DNA from: Acorus gramineus
Taxonomy: Eukaryota > Streptophyta > Magnoliopsida > Acorales > Acoraceae
DNA: 64,000 bases
NCBI GenBank assembly: GCA_030737835.1
Contig: CM060851.1
Span: 7,671,774-7,735,773 of the forward strand
Direction of reading: 5' to 3'
The notes beneath the pieces are model-generated. The model was not told where the DNA came from, did no database searches, and worked only from the letters and a program-made list of their open reading frames with translations. Shown here in pieces: positions 36,819 through 48,244 of the stretch (its first letter is position 1; each line of letters starts with the position of its first letter). The translations under genes were made by a program, and so were the position numbers.

Positions 36819-38815
36819 TATGGTTCCCCTTAGAAATTGTGATAAAACTCCTTATGAATTGTGGAAAGGTAGGAAACCCAACCTTAGTAGCATCAAAGTT
36901 TGGGGATGTTTGGCAAAAGTGAATATTCCTCCTCCCAAAAAGAAGAAGTTAGGACCAAAAACAATTGATTGTGCATTTGTGGGCTATGCATATCATAGTG
37001 CTGCATATAGGTTTTTAGTCCTACAATCTGGAATTCCTGAGATCAGTCCCAACTCAATTATTGAGTCTAGAGATGTTGTCTTTTTTGAAGAATTTTTCCC
37101 ATGAAAACCACAAATTCTAAAGCTATTGGACATAAATCTACTGCTGATCTAGGGGCTTCTTCTTCTTCCTTTGTTCCATCTCTTGAGAATGAACCTGAAT
37201 TAAGAAGAAGTAAGAGACCTAGAGTAGAAAAAACATTTGGAGATGACTTCCTCACATTTCTTATTGAAGATGATCCCTTAACCTTCAATGAAGCTATGTC
37301 ATCTCCAGATGCACCTTTTTGGAGAGAAGCAATTAATAGTGAATTTGATTCCATTCTTCATAATAATACTTGGGTTCTTACTTCTCTCCCTCCAGGTAGT
37401 AGAACAATTGGGTGTAAATGGATCTTCAAAAAGAAATTTCGTCCAGATGGCTCTATAGAAAAATACAAGGCTAGGCCAGTAGCAAAGGGCTTTAAAAAAA
37501 ACCTGGTGTGGATTATTTTGATACATATTCTCCTGTCACTAGAATTACCACTATTCGGATACTGGTCGCATTAGCTTCAATTCATGGTCTTGAAATCCAT
37601 CAGATGGATGTCAAAACCGCTTTTTTACATGGAGATCTCAATGAGGAGATCTATATGGACCAACCTGAAGGATTTGTGGTTCCTGGACAAGAACAGAAGG
37701 TGTGTAAACTCGTGAAATCTCTGTACGGGCTCAAACAAGCTCCTAAACAGTGGTATGAAAAATTTGATAGAGTCATCGCTTCTTTTGGTTTTAAAAATAA
37801 TGAGTATGACAGATGTCTTTATATGAAAGTGAAATCTGATGCTTGTGTTATCATTTGCCTATATGTTGATGATATTTTAATTTTTGGGTCTAATCAGGAC
37901 ATTATTGAAGAAACCAAAATTTTTCTTTCTAAAAACTTTGATATGAAAGATCTTGGTCATGCAAGTCTAATTTTGGGAATAAAATTAATCAAGACTTCAT
38001 CTGGTATTACACTTTCACAGTCTCACTACATTGAGAAGATACTCAAAAAATTTGATATGTATGATTTTTCACCTGTGCATACACCATATGATTCATCAAT
38101 TAAATTGAAAAAGAATTTGGGAGAACCTGTTGGACAGGAATTATATGCACAAATGATTGGAAGTTTAATGTATCTTATGAATTGCACTCGTCCTGATATT
38201 GCATATGCTGTTTGTAGGCTAAGTAGATACACAAGCAATCCTAATAAAGAGCATTGGACTGCACTCACACGTGTATTTAGATATCTGCGAGGATCTATTT
38301 CACTTTCATTATATTATACTGGTTTTCCTCCTGTACTTGAGGGTTATACTGACGCCAACTGGATCTCTGATTCAGTTGATATTAAATCAACCAGTGGGTT
38401 TGTGTTTTTGATAGGTGGTGCAGCAATAGCATGGAGGTCTGTTAAACAGACAGTAATTGCTCGTTCCACAATGGAATCAGAGCTTATTGCGTTGGATATT
38501 GCAGCTTCAGAGGCAGAATGGCTTAGGAATCTGTTGAGTGAGATTCCATTGATGGGAAAGCCTATTCCAGCAATTTCCATAAGATGTGACAACAAAGTTG
38601 TGATTGCAAAATCATTACAAAATAATGATAATGAGAAAATGTCTAGACACTTGCGCTTGCGATATAAATCAATTCGGCACCTGATTTCTCAGGGGATAAT
38701 TACTCTAGAGTTTGTGAGATCCGAGAGAAATCTCGCAGATCATTTCACAAAAGGACTTGTCAGACGACTTGTCCATGAGACATCGAGGGGGATGGGGCTT
38801 CAGCCCATTATATAA
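36819..38815 (+). pseudogene. Copia copy 2, integrase end, reverse transcriptase and RNase H
   Basis: Continues the frame cut at 26283: integrase C-terminal part (VPLRNCDKTPYELWKGRKP), linker, then reverse transcriptase ([23 protein letters not shown]) and RNase H ([20 protein letters not shown]), ending GMGLQPII at the stop 38813-38815. The last 435 residues (37508-38815) are one unbroken frame, better kept than copy 1. Frameshifts or stops near 37104 and 37495-37510 break the link to the integrase. Confidence 0.93.
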
Positions 38816-39363
38816 TTACCTACAGCGGGCTCCCTACCATTGTGATTGGAGATCCCATGAAGATGGTTTTCAAGGGGTTAACGAAGCTGTATTGGTAAAC
38901 ATGTGAGTACTGTAGAGGAAAACTCCTCTAACTCATCCCTATGATATCAGTACTATACTGTGGCGGAAGAAGGTTGAGCTTACGCTCTTAATGGGTTCAA
39001 GTCCTTTTCGGACAGGGTGTGGCCCACGCAGGCACCCTGGAGAACTCACCTATATGAGTGCACGGACGTGAGGCCGCGTTCTTTGAGATTTGGGCTAAGT
39101 CTCTAAGGCACTCAAGAAAGGATACGAGCACATGGCCGTAACGTGCTACCCGCAGAACAGGACCCATATCCTGTACCGTGTGTGTGACTAGTGAATTCTG
39201 GCTTAAGGGGTCGAATTCAAGGACATGGTCTATTCAGACTTCTCAGTTGGATCTAGTTTACACTAAGTGAAGGTTCAAACCCAGAAGGTACCTTCATCTA
39301 TTACATGGTATAAGATGCTCAGATCATATTCTTTCTTCTACAATTTTAGGTCAAGGGGGGGAT
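38816..39363 (+). other. Copia copy 2 3' untranslated segment and polypurine tract
   Basis: Non-coding; ends in the purine tract AAGGGGGGGA just before the LTR. The part from 39091 on matches copy 1, but the first ~275 bases have no counterpart there because copy 1 has a deletion. Confidence 0.75.
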
Positions 39364-40398
39364 TGTTAGTGTTGGGCCCATTTTGAATGACCCATTATTT
39401 GGTTGACCAAAAATTGAGTATTCATTTTTCCTTCCCAACACTTTAGTCCCACATCGGTTAAAACCACTTCATTGTTTCACCTTATACATAGAGTCAAACC
39501 ATTCCATTATTGAGACTTGTTGAACCAAACCCCTACGCGCGCGCACACGAGGCCCAACCCATCAACCCGTGGGTTTGGATTTCTGGTGGAAAAACTAGTT
39601 AACCGGGCGTGCGCGCTCGCACGCTGCACACGAGGCGGGCCGGGCCGGGCTGGGTTGCGGGCCACACTTGGGCGCGCCCGCATGCGCGCGCAGGGGGGGT
39701 GCAAATCCCTCTCCTCGGGCCACTCTGGGCCCTTTCCGCGGGCTCGGGCTTGGCCCGTACGCGTGGGTTTCTTTTTGTCTCTCGCGACAACTCCTTTTGA
39801 ATTTGAATTGTTTCTAAAACCGCCACGCCACCTTTCCAAAACCGTCCGCGCCGAGATCTCTCAACGGGCGTGTATTAATTGCGCGCAATTATTTCAATTA
39901 ATGTGCGCAATTAAGTGGTCGGGTTACAATTTTAATGCACGCATTTATTTTGTCGGTTTTCCTTTTTTGTGAACGTTGCTGCTGGACTGCCTATATAAAG
40001 GTGTCAAATTGGTCTCTCTCTATATCAACAAAATCACAAGTCCAGAGCCCACCTACAACCACTGTTCTTCTGGTTTTTGGTTTTTCCTTTACAGAGAGCG
40101 TCTGTTCTTTCCACTTTCTTTATTATCTGATCTGAGCGTCTGAAAGGATCGCCTGTTCACTGTGGTCTCCTCGTAGCTCGCACCCCGAGGAGGCATAACC
40201 CTGGTGGTCGTATCTCTCAGTGGTAGGAGCCGTTCAACCCTGTGCGTGGGGGGGCCTTATTCACCGAGGACAGAGCGCATCTGCTCGCTTCCACCAAAAC
40301 TGATATGCTTTCTAATCCTCTGTTCTTATTTGCAGAATATTTGCTGTGTTTTATATTGGTTTGAATCTGTGGCCTTACTAGGTTCTTTGCATTGCCCT
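39364..40398 (+). repeat. 3' LTR of Copia copy 2
   Basis: Starts TGTTAGTGTTGGGCCC and follows the copy 1 LTR to GCATTGCCCT. It has a TATA-like CTATATAAAGG near 39990 and a GC-rich, CpG-rich block at 39530-39760. The partner 5' LTR is missing. The right edge is approximate. Confidence 0.85.
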
Positions 40399-42556
40399 GA
40401 TTTTAATAAAGATTTTACAACATATAAAACGCTATTTGTTTGGCATCTTGAAATTTCATTAGTGTGATCGACTTGATTTAAGAAATTATTTAGGCCGGGT
40501 ATGACAATTTCGCACACTAGATGGGAAAAAAAGTTTCTCTTTAAATGAAATAGTAAATCATGTGACATGGAGAAGTGAAGCGTTGATACACTCATGTGCC
40601 CCCTGTTTGATTAGATAATAGGTCTGACATAAGTGAAAATTAATCTGAATAGTTTAAAAAATGGATATTTAGAATATTGAAATAAATAAAAATACGTATG
40701 ATAGAATTAATTGATATAACATTCAGGGTGGAGCCAGTACTTAATTTAGGGTGGGCTAAATTAAAATTTAGTAAAAAATTTAATCCATGTTAAAAAAAAA
40801 AATACAAAATTTAAAATATATATAAATTAAACAAGTTCATATTTATAATAAACATTATACATCTAGTAAAATTGATATATACACACAAAATATATATAAT
40901 AAAATGACACTATTAAATTGAGTGTTGTTACACTCAATCTGTGGTTAGCACCAAACACAATCCTGCATATCTCATTAGCTATTTAGAGGGCTGTATACCT
41001 CCTTAGGAGAGTATATACCTCGATAAATAAAAAATTACATTTGTTAAAAATATGTTGAAAATTGGAAATGAAGTAATGTACATTTTTTTTATTAAAATAT
41101 GTATTTCATTAAATGATGTTTTTTAATTTTAAAAAATAAAAAATTGTACGGACTATTCTTGGGACTATTCACATGAAACACCCTAGTATTTTCTATTAAA
41201 ATTAAGCCATAAAATGTTTCAAATAATAAAAATCACTTGTTAAGAGATTAATAGTCCACTCACAATAAAATGAGTTTTATAACCTCTTTAAAATAAATTA
41301 AAAATAAAATAATAATTTGATTTTTGATAAATCTCGGCCGAGTTGTAGCCCGGCCAAGCCCACTCATAGCTCAGCCCATGATAACATTGTATATGGATTC
41401 TAGTCAACCCCTGAAAATAAGTTATTCCATATTACCTCACCCAAAAGAATATGTGGGTTCATTGTCAAATAAATTGTCATCGTTATTTTTTCACATTTTA
41501 TAAATTTTTATCCACACTTTATTCATGTTTTCAAAAAAAAAAAAACTTTATTATTACGTTTTCCAATCAGAATAATTCAAAACACAACTAAACAAAAAAT
41601 CACTTTATCATTATTTATACTAGAATAATCATAAACCCTACCCCTGTATGGCGTGGAACATAAGACAAGAATAATGAAGAATAGATGAGAATAGCTAAAA
41701 AAAAGTTGTTTGTTTTGATAGAATAAACCCCGATAGTTGTATCTGGATAAGCTAGGATCAGGCCTGATAATTGTTCTAAGGAAATGTTGGAATTGCTTAT
41801 CAAAGCTTATCTATGCCAATGGATAAAAATACCATTCTTAGTCATTTTAAAAAAATTATCTCACCTAACAGACTCACACAGATTCCAAAAACTGTCACAT
41901 CTATCAAATCAATCATATATCTCTCACACTATTCCCAGGGGGTATAATTGTCATTTAAAAAATTATAAACTCTTATTCATCCCTTATCAACCATTTATCA
42001 TCACTTTATTCAAGATGAACCAAACAACAAAAAAGTCATTTTTACGTTTCCCAATGAGAATAACAAAAAGGACAACCAAACAAAAAGTTGCTTATTCAGC
42101 CTGGATTGTTATCTATCCTAATATAACTATCGGGAACGAATAACCTAATGTCGCACCTTATACGAGATATAATAACTTAATTCTCTATCCAAACGAGGTG
42201 TTTTGAAACCCCATCTATAATCTAAAATTGATTTTCCAACCACCTGTATATAGCAGTATTGCACAGTGTATACTACTATTGTAATGTATAAAAATTAATT
42301 TTTTTATGTATATTTTACTATTTATAACAATATATACTTAAGCATGTCAATTGGACGGATACGAATCAGATATGCTAATATCTATATCCTAACTTTCGGA
42401 TACGGATCAGATATGTTAATATCCATATCCAAACTTTTGGATTCGGATCCCTTCGGATACGGATCAGATACGTATATTTTTTGAATAATTAACATGTTTA
42501 AATATTGACATTAATTTAGATAATCAAGAGATATTTTAAAGAGATGTCAAAATTAA
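40399..42556. other. AT-rich repeat-derived intergenic DNA
   Basis: No gene is seen. The stretch 41390-41640 resembles 61500-61790 (shared parts include CAACCCCTAGAAT-like and GAATAATTCAAAACACAAC), so both are copies of one dispersed non-coding repeat. Around 42345-42480 lies a run of short GGATACGGATCAGATA-like repeats; related inverted sequence occurs at 48395-48500, so the Harbinger-type element seems to sit inside an older repeat. Confidence 0.5.
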
Positions 42557-42877
42557 GGGGCCGTTTGGTTCAAGGTTATTTCAGTGCTTATTCAGCTGAA
42601 AGCTGAAAATAAGTGATTTTTGAGGTGAAGTGTGTTTGGTTGGGGACAAAAAAAATACTGAATATAAGCCCTTAATCAGGTTTTACGTCTGATTTTTCTC
42701 AGTCCCTCGTCCCACACTTTTATTTCCGTCTTCAGCGTTTCTGTCAAGCCAAAAGACCAAAATGCCCCCACTGAAAACCACATATTACCACACATATATA
42801 AACCAACTTTCATTCTCTCTCTCCTCAAACATAACATTTTCAACCAAACCTAACCCTAAAATCCACGATTTCACCTC

Positions 42878-43075
42878 CGTCCGTCCGAGAATGTGCTCCG
42901 CCCCGTCACCTCCGACCGAGAATCTGCTCCGCCCCGGCACCTTCGTCCGAGAATCTGCTCCGCCCCGTCGCCTCGGTCCGTGAAATATTTTTTTTCCCCC
43001 ATCAGCTCCGTCCGAGATTCTGCTCCGCCCCGTCACGGAGGTTCGAGAATCTGCTCCGCCCCGTCCTTTCGTGCT
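42878..43075. repeat. Short tandem repeat in the Harbinger leader
   Basis: Five to six copies of a unit of about 30-35 bp built on CCGAGAATCTGCTCCGCCCC, GC-rich in an AT-rich element. It lies in the probable leader exon of the Myb/SANT-like gene; a donor-like GAG/GTATAC follows at about 43276. Confidence 0.85.
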
Positions 43076-43364
43076 CATCTGCTCCTTCGACCATCATCGA
43101 CCTCTCATCTTCGGCAGATCGAGCAGCACAGCAAATCGATCAGCTCTCCTCTTCCATTCTCCACGACATATCAAGTTCAAAAACCCGGGATCCGCCGCGT
43201 CAGGCCATCCTCGTCCCTTCAGGAACCACCCCTCGCCGCATCAGGCCATACCCATCGAAGAGGAGACCGATCCGAGGTATACTTTTTTGTACTCTGAACC
43301 CTATATTCGAAAAAAAACATTCTGAACTGATTTTTAGGGGTTCTAGTCCTCATTCCAGTGAATT

Positions 43365-43685
43365 ACAGGTTTTACTTATTAGTGGTGTCCATGCTGTGTA
43401 GGATTGTGTTTAATCTGTGCAGTTTTGGCGTTAACCCATCGTTCCAATGTTGTACATATATGTTGTACTCTTGTTTGTCAAATTTTACACACTGATGACC
43501 CCTTTTAGATAAGGATTGTGTTTAATTTACAGGTTTTAGTTATTAGTGGTGTCCATGCTGTGTAGGATTGTGTTTAATCTGTGCAGTTTTGGCCTTAACC
43601 CATCGTTCCAATGTTGTACATATATGTTGTTCATGTTTGTCAAATTTTACGCACTGATGACCCCTTTTAGATAAGGATGGACCGT
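43365..43685. repeat. 164-bp tandem duplication in the Harbinger element
   Basis: Two copies, starting at 43365 and 43529, nearly identical (ACAGGTTTTA.TTATTAGTGG ... CACTGATGACCCCTTTTAG). Non-coding, in the probable leader intron of the Myb/SANT-like gene. Confidence 0.88.
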
Positions 43686-44913
43686 AAGAAATGTTGGTGT
43701 GGTTTGTTAATTTAAACAGTTTTCTTTAATAGTTTCTAGTTTTTGAGGCTATAATGCATAATGCCCCTCATGAATCATTGAACTTGCTCGTGAGAATGAC
43801 ATCCAAGAATGTTACAAGTAATCAAAGTTTACCAGCATTGTTTGATTAGTGGATTTTTGGTTGAGGAGAGAACCACAATGTCTTGTATTTACTTGTAATT
43901 GTCATAAAAAGGGGCCTCTTTTTGTAAATAAAATTCTCTTTTACAAGGTGTGGTTGCATTATATAGCATATGGGGTTGTTAAAACTTGGTTGATATTTAT
44001 GATTCTCACATATGAATGATGTGAATTGTTTTGGTTGATCTGTTGTAATATACCAATAGTTGATTTTAAATGAGTATTCTTAAAATGATTGTTTTTAAAG
44101 TGTGTTGATAAATAGAGACAGAGATGTCTGGATATATTGTTTTCACTGATATGGTTTCTTGGTTCAATATTCTATTAATCTAGATTTCAGTGTTACACAG
44201 ACCATATGTTATTCAAATGGATCAAAGTAGTGGTGTTTATTTTAATGAGAGTTTTTTCAAGTCATTGGTCTCATCCAACTTTCGCGAATTTACACAATTT
44301 CCCTTGTCTGCTCATGTTATATAAATAGTTATGGTCTTGGTTAATGAGCCTCATTATCCAGTTATGAATCAGCATTGGTCAATTGATCAAATGTTGATCT
44401 CTATATACAAAATAATGTTATATTTGTTTTTATAGTCTATACAGTGTGATGTATTACATGCTTTGGAAGTATGGGATATGTTATGTTTTATTCATTTGCT
44501 ATGGTTTGATGAGATTTGTTCTTTTTATAAATCTGGTTGATGATATTGTATCTGATGGGATAGTTATTTGTCTGTGATGCAAACTATAAAATGGACCAAA
44601 TCTAACAAAGATGGGAATTAAAATGAGCCTAATCCTTGCAGGTTAATTATTTGTCCACGCGGGATAGTTATTTGTCTGTGATGCAAACTATCCTCTTGTA
44701 ATTGAAAGGTTCTTGTTTATATGAACAATCCCATGACAAAAGGTATATCCATTTAGAGACCTAGCTTTTGTACTGTATAATTATATATATCCAGGGTTTC
44801 GTAGCCCACTTTAGTTGAATTGAATGAACTTTGGGGAACTAATATACTCACACTTGTCTAATTAGGTGCATGAATTGAATGACAAGTTTCTTTCTCATTG
44901 TTGTTGGTAGATA

Positions 44914-45888
44914 ATGGAAGGCAGTCGTGGGAGGGCTACATGGAGTCCAGAGATGAAAAAAATTTTCATTGATCTATGCTTAGAACAAGTAAGATTAGGG
45001 GGTCGGCCAGGATCAAACCTGAAAACATCAGCATGGAAGAAGGTCAGAGAAGAATTTAATCAAAGGAACTTGGTCAATTATGAACAGAAACAATTCAAGA
45101 ACTATTGGGACATGTTGAGGAAACAATGGAATACATGGAAGAGATTGATTTCCTTGACTGGCATAGGAGAGGTTGCTCCTGGCCAAACTGTCCAGATGGA
45201 TCAGGAGAGATGGGATGAGCATATTACGGTAATCTATTTCATTGTTTATAATTTCTAAAGCCTCAGATATATTTGAATAACCCCTCAATTATTTTAAATA
45301 CAGGCTTATCCTGATGCTAAACAGTTTCGATACAAACCCCTTCTTCATGCCGATGAGATGGAACAATTGTTTGGGGGGGTCACGGCCACGGGGGAGCACA
45401 GATTTAATTCTACTGATGATGACCACCTTCTTGATGATTTACACACCTGGCCATCCACGTCCCAGAACCCAACACCGAATCCCGAAGACCAAACTCCACC
45501 ATCGGGTCCTGAAGGGCCGGAAGATCCCAACCTTCATCATGTCCAGACTGAGGCAAACTACGATGATCGTATGTCTAACATACGACGCAAACGGCCATGT
45601 CCCAGTAGACGTAGGAGGAACAGTTCAGATACCTTTGTGGAGAAGCTTGATGGGGTGCTAGATAAGATTGTCACTTCCGCTACTAGTCAAGCACCCTTTG
45701 GATGTTCAGTACCCACCGTTGCCACCTGTTATGAATCCCTCCGACAGACCCCGGGGTTTGTGCCCGGTACCTCGCTCTACATAAACGCACTGAGGTACAT
45801 CAACATTCCTGAGAATCGAGAGCTTTGGATGCTTGAGACGGATCCAGAGTCCAGGGCTATGTTGGTGCGGGCTTCTGTCAAAGATTAG
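44914..45888 (+). CDS. Myb/SANT-like (trihelix-type) DNA-binding protein carried by the Harbinger element
   Basis: Two exons, 44914-45228 and 45304-45888 (ACG/GTAATC, AATACAG/GCT, phase 0), 299 residues. Residues about 8-100 form a Myb/SANT-like domain: TWSPEMKKIFIDLCLEQ, then the second helix, then YWDMLRKQWNTWKRLI with the regular tryptophans. After it come AYPDAKQFRYKPL and an acidic DDDHLLDDLHTWPS stretch, a basic patch (RRKRPCPSRRRRNS) and a C-terminal helical region (NIPENRELWMLETDPE). Myb-like proteins are the first ORF of PIF/Harbinger elements, where they help the transposase bind the ends or enter the nucleus. The frame is intact. It could also be a captured host gene of the same family. 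Confidence 0.85.
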
Positions 45889-47286
45889 AGTCTCCAGATT
45901 GAACAATCCCACGAATGTTGTTGTGATGTGAACAATGTCCTTAATATTTATGTTTGTTATGTTTTATGAACACAGTCTATGTATGTTTAATTATTTAGTA
46001 TGTAGGGTAGCTTTATGAAGTCTTATGTTTATGAACAATGTTCTGTGGATGCTTTCATGTTTGTTAGGAGGGTTTATGTATTATGAATGTGTGGAAACAT
46101 GTGTTTGTTAGGTTGTATGTTGCTATATTAATGTTGATGTTTGTGTTTGTTTGGGTTTATGTATTACGTTTGTTGGGAGATCGGTATACACTAGTATTTT
46201 GTATAGAAATTGATGGATTGGTAGTTTATTTTGCCTTTTGGGTCTCTCATTTTACATTTATGGATTGTAGTAACAATGCTGATATTTTTTTTATACACAA
46301 CAAAGTGATCTCCTTGTGTACAATAGGAACAATGTGCATACATAGTCATATGGATTGATCAATTAAACCTGGGGATGTTTGATGCTTTCTGTCATACCTC
46401 AATTTGTTTTATTCCAAACCTATGTCTCTTTTGTGTGAATAGTATGTTATTTAGAATTTTAGGTTGTATAATACAGAAAATACCGGAAGTGAAAAATATA
46501 TCATCTGTTATATTTTCATGTAGTGGTTCAACTGCATTGTGTGATGTAATAATCAAATGCAGTGAGGATCCATTATTTATATTCCTCTTTCTTTGCCAGC
46601 TAGTGCTGCACCTTCTCTACTTTTCTCCTCTGGTACCCTTTTTTCCTGATTTTGACTTGATCACCTTACGCTGCAGTAGCAGCTGTTTCAAGCCCTTGAT
46701 CCACTGAGTAGTGCTTCAAAAAATACTATGAATACTCAGTGACATACACAAATATTTTTCGTCAGTATTTCTTTTGTTAGCACCATTGTTTTAGAGTGTG
46801 GGTTTTGTAGAGACATGTCAGAGAAAGGGATTACAATGTGCTGCTTGTTGTCATTTTCTCTTTCTTTGTGAACTTGGGCCTTGTCCACATATCATTCCAT
46901 GTTTTCATTCAAAGATATTGAAGTATTGGTCTCTTGTATATTTAGTATCATAAGATGTTATTTGATTTACTAGTATAATAATTATATATGTGTCTTACTG
47001 GGATTTTCATTATCATCTTTATTTCTTTCCTTGTGAATGCCCTGTCTGGACTATATAGATTTGTTGTGTAAATCTTCTTTTTTTTTCAGCGGAGATTACT
47101 ATATCTTGTCGTATCACTTAAGTGCATGTAAAATTTTCATCTACTTAGGATACGGCTCAACTACCCTTTTTCCTGTCCTAATATCTGACCTTGGGTTGTC
47201 CTGTCTTTGGATGATTCTGCCCTGGTCCTTTTAAACATATGTGTCATTTAACGTGTGATTAATTTTGTTGTCATTCATGATTTCAG
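45889..47286. other. Harbinger interior without recognisable gene
   Basis: AT-rich, with several open frames of 65-110 codons of low complexity and hydrophobic composition, none resembling a DDE transposase. Part is probably 3'UTR of the Myb/SANT-like gene. Confidence 0.5.
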
Positions 47287-47496
47287 GAACACCCACAATG
47301 TTTTGTGTGGGTTGATGAAGTGCGTCGGGCGCACGGACCCGAGGCTTACCAGGTGCCAGCTCAGGAGAAGGTTGAGAAGGCCGTCGCAGTTCAACGCCCC
47401 ATAGGGATACTCATCTTTGGATGTTGTTCATGCATATGTATCATATTGATGGTGTTTGTGATCTTTTTTTTGCTTGTACTCTTGGCCATCAAATGA
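47287..47496 (+). CDS. Terminal exon: GRF-type zinc-finger end plus membrane segment
   Basis: After a 3' splice site (TGATTTCAG at 47278-47286) an open frame reads EHPQCFVWVDEVRRAHG, like the end of a GRF zinc finger (C..F.WVDE), then a short charged stretch (QEKVEKAVAVQ) and a hydrophobic C-terminus of about 25 residues (cysteine-rich ILIFGCCSCICIILM, then VFVIFFLLVLL) ending at TGA 47494-47496. GRF finger plus C-terminal membrane anchor is a common arrangement of small plant proteins. The first part of the finger should lie in an upstream exon, which I could not find, so the gene may be partial. Confidence 0.5.
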   Translation, partial: EHPQCFVWVDEVRRAHGPEAYQVPAQEKVEKAVAVQRPIGILIFGCCSCICIILMVFVIFFLLVLLAIK

Positions 47497-48244
47497 CTGT
47501 AGAAGTTGGATTATGAAACCAGCACTGTAATGTAAATATTTACTGATCTTGGACTTTGTCTTTTATTTGAGAATGTTGTAACATACTCATGTGGCTATCT
47601 ATTGTAGCATGAAAAACATATGTAGCATGAGTATTACCTTTTCTTGGTTTCCAGGAATTTGAAGATCTACAGGTGTTTATTTTTGAATCATGATGTGTTA
47701 ATATTATTCTCTTGTATTTATAATGTGTAGCATGACAGGATATGCCACTTTCTATCAGGTTCTAGGTGAGAGTTGTATCAAAAATTTGACAGGTATGTGA
47801 TTGTTATGATATAACAAAATTGGTAAATATAGATTGCATATTTACCACATCATGAAAAGTCATTATGTCTTGAGTTATTTTTTTGTAAATCTATATAAGC
47901 TTGTATCAGGATCTAATAAGTAATGAAACTGTAGTATCTAATAATTTATTACATAGACATTTGTCAAATTTTTTTTTTTTAATAAATAGAAAAAATAAGC
48001 AAATAATCAAGTTTTCAACCAAACATCAAATTACATTCAGCACTTATTAAATGGACCAAAACACCCTTGTCATAAGCTCTACTCTTCAGTACTGAACCAA
48101 ACACACTTATTGCAATAAGTGCTTATAATTTCCGCTGAACCAAACAGTTTTTCTTCTGAACTGATTAAAACTTATCAGAACTTATACAATCTGCACTTAT
48201 AAATCAGGACTTAAAATCAGCTTTCCGCTGAACCAAACGGGCCC
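47497..48244. other. Right subterminal region of the Harbinger element
   Basis: Non-coding. From about 48020 to the end it holds repeated CTGAACCAAAC and AGTGCTTAT motifs, likely subterminal sites. Confidence 0.55.

Larger units (their letters stand above)
42557..48244. mobile_element. PIF/Harbinger-type element, 5.7 kb, no transposase seen
   Basis: The left end reads GGGGCCGTTTGGTTCA at 42557 and the right end is the inverse, TGAACCAAACGGGCCC, ending at 48244. Both are flanked by TAA (42554-42556 and 48245-48247), the class-typical 3-bp target duplication. Subterminal AAGCTGA and AAGTGCTTAT motifs recur at both ends. Inside are a Myb/SANT-like gene and a GRF-finger/membrane exon. No DDE transposase sequence is recognised, so it may depend on a transposase supplied elsewhere. 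Confidence 0.88.

Noticed and set aside
42785-43297. Open frames over the CCGAGAATCTGCTCC repeats in the Harbinger element
   Set aside because: They are open on both strands because of a short GC-rich tandem repeat; more likely an untranslated leader.
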